Shown one piece after another: positions 59,818 through 64,000 of a stretch of 64,000 nucleotides of DNA. Below the pieces are notes generated by a model that saw only the letters and a list, made by a program, of their open reading frames with translations, was not told the DNA's origin and searched no databases. Source of the stretch: Sphingomonas sp. Leaf230 (lineage in GTDB: Bacteria; Pseudomonadota; Alphaproteobacteria; Sphingomonadales; Sphingomonadaceae); the NCBI RefSeq assembly GCF_001421745.1, contig NZ_LMKW01000011.1, positions 310,001 to 374,000 on the forward strand, given 5' to 3'. A program made the translations under genes and the position numbers. Numbering within the stretch: the first letter of the stretch is position 1; every line of letters begins with the position of its first letter.

Positions 59818-62800
59818 CTAAATCCCACCCTCATCCAACGACAACAACGTCGCATTCCCCCCAGCGCTCGTCGTATCCACCGAAACCGCCCGCTCCGCAC
59901 AGAACCGGTACAGATACCGCGGCCCGCCGGCCTTCGGCCCGGTCCCCGAAAGACCCTCGCCCCCAAAAGGCTGCGACCCCACGACCGCCCCGATCATCGA
60001 CCGGTTGATATACAGATTCCCCACCGCAGCCTCGGCCTCGATCACCTCGGCCGCGCGCGCGATACGGCTGTGCAGGCCCATCGTCAGGCCGTAACCCTTG
60101 GCATTGACCCGAGCGATCGTCTCGCTGAGCTTCCCCGCCTCCCACGTCGCGACATGCAGGATCGGCCCGAACCACTCCTGGTTGAGGTCCTCGATCGCCC
60201 CGATCCGCACCAAAGTCGGCGGCACGAACAGCCCATCCGCCGGCGCATCGAGCGTCTTGACGATCTTTGCCTTCACGCTCTCGCGATACGCCATCAGCCG
60301 ATCATACGCGGCCTGGTCGATCACCGGCCCGACATCGGTCGCCGGATCGCCCGACCGCCCGATCCGCAACGTCTCCATAGCCCCCGACAGCATCTCGATC
60401 ACGCCGTCCGCGATGTCCTCCTGCACCAGCAGCAAGCGCAACGCCGAGCAACGCTGTCCCGCAGACCGGAACGACGACGCGATCACGTCCGCCACCACCT
60501 GCTCGGGCAGCGCGGTGGAGTCGACGATCATCGCGTTGATCCCGCCGGTCTCCGCGATCAGCGGCACGATCGGCCGCGTTTCGTCGTCGAGCAACGACCG
60601 CGCGATCTTCCGCGACGTCGCGGTCGACCCGGTGAATGCGACACCCTGGATCCGCACGTCCGCGGTCAGCGCCGCGCCGACCTCCGGCCCGCCGGTCACG
60701 AGCACCAGCGCATCAACCGGCACGCCAGCCTCATGCGCAAGCTCAACCGCACGCGCCGCGATCTGCGGAGTCTGCGGTGCAGGCTTGGCGACCACGGTGT
60801 TGCCGGTGACGAGCGCCGCCACCGTCTGACCAAGGAAGATCGCCAGCGGGAAATTCCACGGCGCGATCGTCGCCCAGACTCCGCGCCCCTCGATATGCAG
60901 CGTGTTGCGCTCGCCCGTCGGCCCCGGCAGCTCGATGGGATGCAGGTTCAACCGCGCCTGCTGCGCATAATAGCGACAGAAGTCCGCCGCTTCACGCACC
61001 TCGCCGATCGCGTCGCCAATCGTCTTGAACGCCTCCTGCACGCAGATCGCCATCAGTTCGTCGCGATGCTTCTCGAGCAGGTCGGCGAGCCGTTCGAGGC
61101 AAGCGGCGCGTTCGTCGACCGGCGTGGTCGACCAACCCGGAAACGCCGCATGCGCACGCGTAATGGCAGCCACAACCTGATCCCCCTCCCGCAAGCGGGA
61201 GAAGCTAGGGGTGGGCACGCGCTCACCCCCGACGCTACCGTTTGCAGTAGAACGCCCAACGCCAGCCTCAGCATCCGACGATAGCGCGAGCCCACCCCCG
61301 GCCCCTCCCGCTTGCGGGAGGGGGGAATTAACGGCAGCAACCGTCGCCTCCAGCGTCCCCACATCACTCAAATCCAACCCGGCTGAATTCCGGTGCCCCC
61401 CAGCCCCGAACAGATCCACCGGCAACGGAATGCTAGGATGCCGCTTCCCCCCCACCGCAGCGATCTTCGCCACCGGATCCGCCAGAATCTCAGCCTCGGT
61501 CAGCCGCTCGTCCGCCAACTGATGCACGAAACTCGAATTCGCCCCATTCTCCAGCAACCGCCGAACCAGATACGCCAGCAGATCGCGGTGCCCGCCAACC
61601 GGCGCATAGACCCGGCAATGATAGCCGTTCTCCTGCACCAGCCGCTCGTACAGCCCGTCGCCCATCCCGTGCAGCCGCTGGAACTCGAAGTCGCGCGAGT
61701 TGCCCGCCCATTCCATGATCGTCGCGACCGTCAGCGCATTGTGGCTCGCGAACGCCGGCCGGATATTCTCCGCCGCCAGCATGTCCTTCGCCACGGCCAG
61801 GTACGACACGTCGGTCGCCGCCTTGCGCGTGAACAATGGGTAGTCCGCCAGCCCCTCGACCTGCGTCCGCTTGATCTCGCTATCCCAGTACGCGCCCTTC
61901 ACCAGCCGCACGTTCATCACGCGGTCCAGCCCGTTCGCCCATTCGATCACCGGCCGCGCGCGCTTGCCATAGGCCTGCACCGCCATGCCGAACCCATCCC
62001 AACCCTTCAGCGACGGCAAACCCGCGACCGCGCCGATGATGTCGAGGCTCATTTCCAGCCGTTCGGATTCCTCCGCGTCGACGGTCAGCGCGATGCCCTT
62101 CGACGCCGCCTGCACCGCCAGCGCCTCCAGCATCTCGGTCAGCGCGGGCACGCACTCGCTCCACCGCGCCACCTCGTACCGCGGGTGCAGCGCCGACAGC
62201 TTGACCGAGATCGAGTGCCCCGCCGCCGGATCGCGCCCGACCGCATCGACCGCGCCGACATACGCCTGAAAGTATCGCTGCGCATCGGCATGAGTCCGCG
62301 CCGCCTCGCCGAGCATGTCGAAGCTCGCCGTAAAGCCCTTGTTCTCGGGGCGCCGCATCCGCTTCATCGCCTCGTCGATGGTGCGACCCATCACGAAGAT
62401 CTCGCCCATCATCTTCATCGCCGCGCCGACCGCCTGCCGCACGAACGGCTCGCCCGCGCGGCTGATCAGGCGCCGCAGCGGCCCGGTCGATCCCTCGCCG
62501 ACCAGCACGCGGCCGACCACCAAACCCCAGGTCGCCGAATTGACGAGCTTCGAATTCGACTTGCCCGCATGCGCACGCCAATCGGCATCGCCCAGCTTGT
62601 CCGCGATCAGCAGATCCGCGGTCTCGGGATCGGGCACGCGCAGGAACGCCTCCGCCAACGACAGCAACGCAACGCCTTCCGACGAATTCAGCCGATATTC
62701 CTGGAGGAACTGGTTCACCCAGCCCTTGCTCTGCGCCGCTCGCAGGTCCGCGAGCAGTCCGAGCGCATGCCCCATCACCCGCTCGCGCGAATCCGAATCG

Positions 62801-62901
62801 AGCGCGGCGCGGTCCAGCAACGGTTTTAGAACATCGGGTTCGCTCGCGCGGTACAGCTTCGCCATGATATCGCGGGCATGGGACGTTACGGCAGTCGACA
62901 T
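59818..62901 (-). CDS. putA: Bifunctional proline dehydrogenase / L-glutamate-gamma-semialdehyde dehydrogenase, with a repeat-derived insert
   Basis: A 1,027-residue PutA that oxidises proline to glutamate in two steps with channelled intermediate. It lacks an N-terminal ribbon-helix-helix domain, so it is not a DNA-binding PutA. The proline dehydrogenase domain (about 150-480) shows SVKLSALHPRYE, LTVDAEESERLEMSL, and RLVKGAYWDSEIK; the aldehyde dehydrogenase domain (about 590-1010) shows TIAPWNFPLAIFLGQ, ETGGINAMIVDSTALPEQ and catalytic Cys in FRSAGQRCSALRLL. Residues about 525-575 (NSPLPQAGGAGGGLALSSDA...) are encoded by a type D repeat in frame and fall in the linker between domains. Start ATG 62901 with GGAAG-rich upstream. 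Confidence 0.94.
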   Translation of the reverse strand: MSTAVTSHARDIMAKLYRASEPDVLKPLLDRAALDSDSRERVMGHALGLLADLRAAQSKGWVNQFLQEYRLNSSEGVALLSLAEAFLRVPDPETADLLIADKLGDADWRAHAGKSNSKLVNSATWGLVVGRVLVGEGSTGPLRRLISRAGEPFVRQAVGAAMKMMGEIFVMGRTIDEAMKRMRRPENKGFTASFDMLGEAARTHADAQRYFQAYVGAVDAVGRDPAAGHSISVKLSALHPRYEVARWSECVPALTEMLEALAVQAASKGIALTVDAEESERLEMSLDIIGAVAGLPSLKGWDGFGMAVQAYGKRARPVIEWANGLDRVMNVRLVKGAYWDSEIKRTQVEGLADYPLFTRKAATDVSYLAVAKDMLAAENIRPAFASHNALTVATIMEWAGNSRDFEFQRLHGMGDGLYERLVQENGYHCRVYAPVGGHRDLLAYLVRRLLENGANSSFVHQLADERLTEAEILADPVAKIAAVGGKRHPSIPLPVDLFGAGGHRNSAGLDLSDVGTLEATVAAVNSPLPQAGGAGGGLALSSDAEAGVGRSTANGSVGGERVPTPSFSRLREGDQVVAAITRAHAAFPGWSTTPVDERAACLERLADLLEKHRDELMAICVQEAFKTIGDAIGEVREAADFCRYYAQQARLNLHPIELPGPTGERNTLHIEGRGVWATIAPWNFPLAIFLGQTVAALVTGNTVVAKPAPQTPQIAARAVELAHEAGVPVDALVLVTGGPEVGAALTADVRIQGVAFTGSTATSRKIARSLLDDETRPIVPLIAETGGINAMIVDSTALPEQVVADVIASSFRSAGQRCSALRLLLVQEDIADGVIEMLSGAMETLRIGRSGDPATDVGPVIDQAAYDRLMAYRESVKAKIVKTLDAPADGLFVPPTLVRIGAIEDLNQEWFGPILHVATWEAGKLSETIARVNAKGYGLTMGLHSRIARAAEVIEAEAAVGNLYINRSMIGAVVGSQPFGGEGLSGTGPKAGGPRYLYRFCAERAVSVDTTSAGGNATLLSLDEGGI
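61174..61328. repeat. Type D repeat inserted in frame inside putA
   Basis: Arms CCCCCTCCCGCAAGCGGGAG and CCCTCCCGCTTGCGGGAGGG match the intergenic type D elements at 13373 and 63463. It is flanked by TAATGGCAGCCAC (61161-61173) and TAACGGCAGCAAC (61329-61341), 11 of 13 identical, a possible target duplication. The reading frame of putA runs straight through it. Confidence 0.88.
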
Positions 62902-62998
62902 TTTCCAGCTTCCGGTTGGGTGAGGCTTGCGATCCGCTCGCCTGTACGCCTAGAGACATTCCAGCGCTTAGCGCCAAATGAGCTTTGAGGGGAATGCC

Positions 62999-63457
62999 GT
63001 GGCGACGATCACCACCGCGCAGATGCAACAGCGCATCGGCACCGAGACGGTTTCCGACTGGGTCGAGGTGACGCAAGCCATGATCGACAAGTTCGCCGAT
63101 GCGACCGGTGACCACCAGTTCATCCACATCGATCCGGTCCGCGCGGCACAGACCCCGTTCGGCGGCACGATCGCGCACGGTTTCCTGACGCTATCGCTGA
63201 TGCCTTTGCTGTCGTCGAAGGTCCCCGACGCGCCGACGATCGAGGGCGCGAAGATGGGCGTCAATTACGGCGGCAATTCGATCCGCTTCCTGACGCCGGT
63301 CCGGTCGGGCTCGAAGGTCCGCGGCCGCTTCAAGCTGCTCTCGTTCGACGAAAAGCGCCCCGGCCAGTGGCAGCAGACCAACGCCTTCTCCGTCGAGATC
63401 GAAGGCCAGGAAAAGCCCGCCCTGATCGCCGAATGGATCAGCCAGGTCTTCGTCTAA
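62999..63457 (+). CDS. MaoC-family (R)-specific enoyl-CoA hydratase-like protein
   Basis: A 152-residue hot-dog-fold hydratase. The catalytic motif FADATGDHQFIHIDPVRAA (Asp and His) and TPFGGTIAHGFLTLSLM are standard for this family. GTG 62999 is preferred, since GAGGGGA lies five bases upstream; an ATG at 62978 has no site. Substrate probably a short enoyl-CoA or similar. It lies just ahead of a thiolase gene on the same strand, though a repeat separates them. Confidence 0.88.
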   Translation: MATITTAQMQQRIGTETVSDWVEVTQAMIDKFADATGDHQFIHIDPVRAAQTPFGGTIAHGFLTLSLMPLLSSKVPDAPTIEGAKMGVNYGGNSIRFLTPVRSGSKVRGRFKLLSFDEKRPGQWQQTNAFSVEIEGQEKPALIAEWISQVFV

Positions 63458-63462
63458 AACTG

Positions 63463-63576
63463 CTCCCCCGCCCGCTTGCGGGAGGGGGCCGGGGGGTGGG
63501 CTGCCGCTCTCCACGACCGTTTCGCCCGCTTTGGCCGGGCGCCCACCCCCAACCCCTCCCGCATGCGTGAGGGGAG
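63463..63576. repeat. 114-bp inverted repeat, type D (copy 3)
   Basis: Arms CTCCCCCGCCCGCTTGCGGG and CCCTCCCGCATGCGTGAGGG with inner GGGTGGGC and GCCCACCCCC. Fills most of the 137 bp between the MaoC gene and the thiolase start. Confidence 0.82.
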
Positions 63577-63594
63577 TGAAGAAGAGGAACACTC

Positions 63595-64000
63595 ATGCGT
63601 TCAGCCGTCATCGTTTCCACCGCCCGCACCCCCATCGGCCGCGCCTATCGCGGTGGCTTCAACAACACCCCCGCCCCCACCCTCGCCTCGCATTCGATCA
63701 AGGCCGCGGTCGAGCGTGCCGGCATCGACGGCGCGGAAGTCGACGACGTCGTCTTCGGCTGCGCCCTCCAGCAGGGTCATCAGGCCGGCAACATCGCCCG
63801 TACCTCGCTGCTCCGCGCCGGGCTGCCGGTGACCGTCTCGGGCATGTCGATCGATCGCCAGTGCGCATCCGGCCTCATGGCGATCGCCACCGCGGCCAAG
63901 CAGATCATCACCGACAACATGGACATCACGATCGGCGGCGGCGTCGAGAGCATCAGCCTCGTCCAGACCCCGCAGATGCGCGTCGCGGCCGATCCCCAGC
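63595..64000 (+). CDS. Acetyl-CoA C-acyltransferase (thiolase), 5' part
   Basis: The first 135 residues of a thiolase; the gene runs off the right edge. VSTARTPIGRAYRGGFNN and the nucleophile cysteine in MSIDRQCASGLMAIA (near residue 87) are the family signatures. AAGAGGAA lies 5 nt before ATG 63595. Likely a beta-oxidation or degradative thiolase; only the N-terminal part can be judged. Confidence 0.9.
   Translation, partial: MRSAVIVSTARTPIGRAYRGGFNNTPAPTLASHSIKAAVERAGIDGAEVDDVVFGCALQQGHQAGNIARTSLLRAGLPVTVSGMSIDRQCASGLMAIATAAKQIITDNMDITIGGGVESISLVQTPQMRVAADPQ

Noticed and set aside
61393..62829. A 478-codon plus-strand frame opposite putA
   Set aside because: Arg/Gln/His-rich with no family features; a shadow of the PutA coding strand.
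1..64000. CRISPR array, prophage, integron or insertion-sequence transposase
   Set aside because: No evenly spaced direct repeats with unique spacers, no phage structural genes and no transposase motifs were seen; the repeats present are dispersed inverted elements.

Overview
The window is GC-rich, tightly packed chromosomal DNA. Its gene content points to an alphaproteobacterium of the Sphingomonadaceae, most likely Sphingomonas. The clues are exosortase-A-type polysaccharide genes, a 1,000-residue PutA without a DNA-binding domain, a complete valine branch, and many short palindromic intergenic repeats of the kind seen in that family. This placement is inferred from composition and families, not from a marker gene. 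I see no rRNA, tRNA, CRISPR array, prophage or insertion-sequence transposase.

Layout. 1-2315: a divergent Mfd-family helicase, cut by the left edge. 2398-5748: a De Ley-Doudoroff galactose module (galactose dehydrogenase, GntR regulator, KDGal kinase, KDPGal aldolase). 5805-8796: bioF-bioD-bioA with overlapping ends. 8889-12474: an esterase, a MATE exporter and two small proteins. 12478-18721: a valine catabolic block (mmsB, enoyl-CoA hydratase, 3-hydroxyisobutyryl-CoA hydrolase, isobutyryl-CoA dehydrogenase, mmsA) with a divergent LysR regulator; a small GIY-YIG gene sits inside it between two palindromic repeats. 20270-22559: two adjacent acyl-CoA dehydrogenases that look like subunits of one heteromer. 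22802-29058: an outer-membrane AlgE-type porin and DctA, divergent from a DctB/DctD-like two-component pair. 29153-32165: an AbrB-type membrane protein, a spermidine-synthase fold protein and an Hsp70-like ATPase, translationally overlapped. 32452-40921: a diguanylate cyclase, two LprI-like proteins, an oxidoreductase, a LysR regulator, an aldo/keto reductase, an MFS exporter and an SDR.

41027-44035 holds a PepSY-TM / DUF2271 / DUF4198 / ApbE module. The DUF2271 protein carries the exact flavinylation motif DGVSGAT, so the module is probably an extracytosolic flavin electron-transfer system. 44209-49909 has stand-alone housekeeping and stress genes (Nudix, extensin-like, transglutaminase, YccA, ThpR, Cu/Zn SOD). 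50161-56492 has an MFS transporter and exosortase-A-associated polysaccharide genes (glycosyltransferase, small membrane protein, ligase/polymerase, acyltransferase). 56580-64000 has a DJ-1/PfpI protein, topoisomerase IB, MscS, PutA, a MaoC hydratase and a truncated thiolase.

The most interesting structure is in the repeats. At least seven repeat types are spread through the window. One 82-bp type has two inverted stem-loops whose stems show compensatory changes (REPIN-like), and two of its copies bracket the lone GIY-YIG nuclease gene. A copy of another type sits in frame inside putA, flanked by a 13-nt near-direct repeat, and adds about 50 residues between the two enzyme domains.
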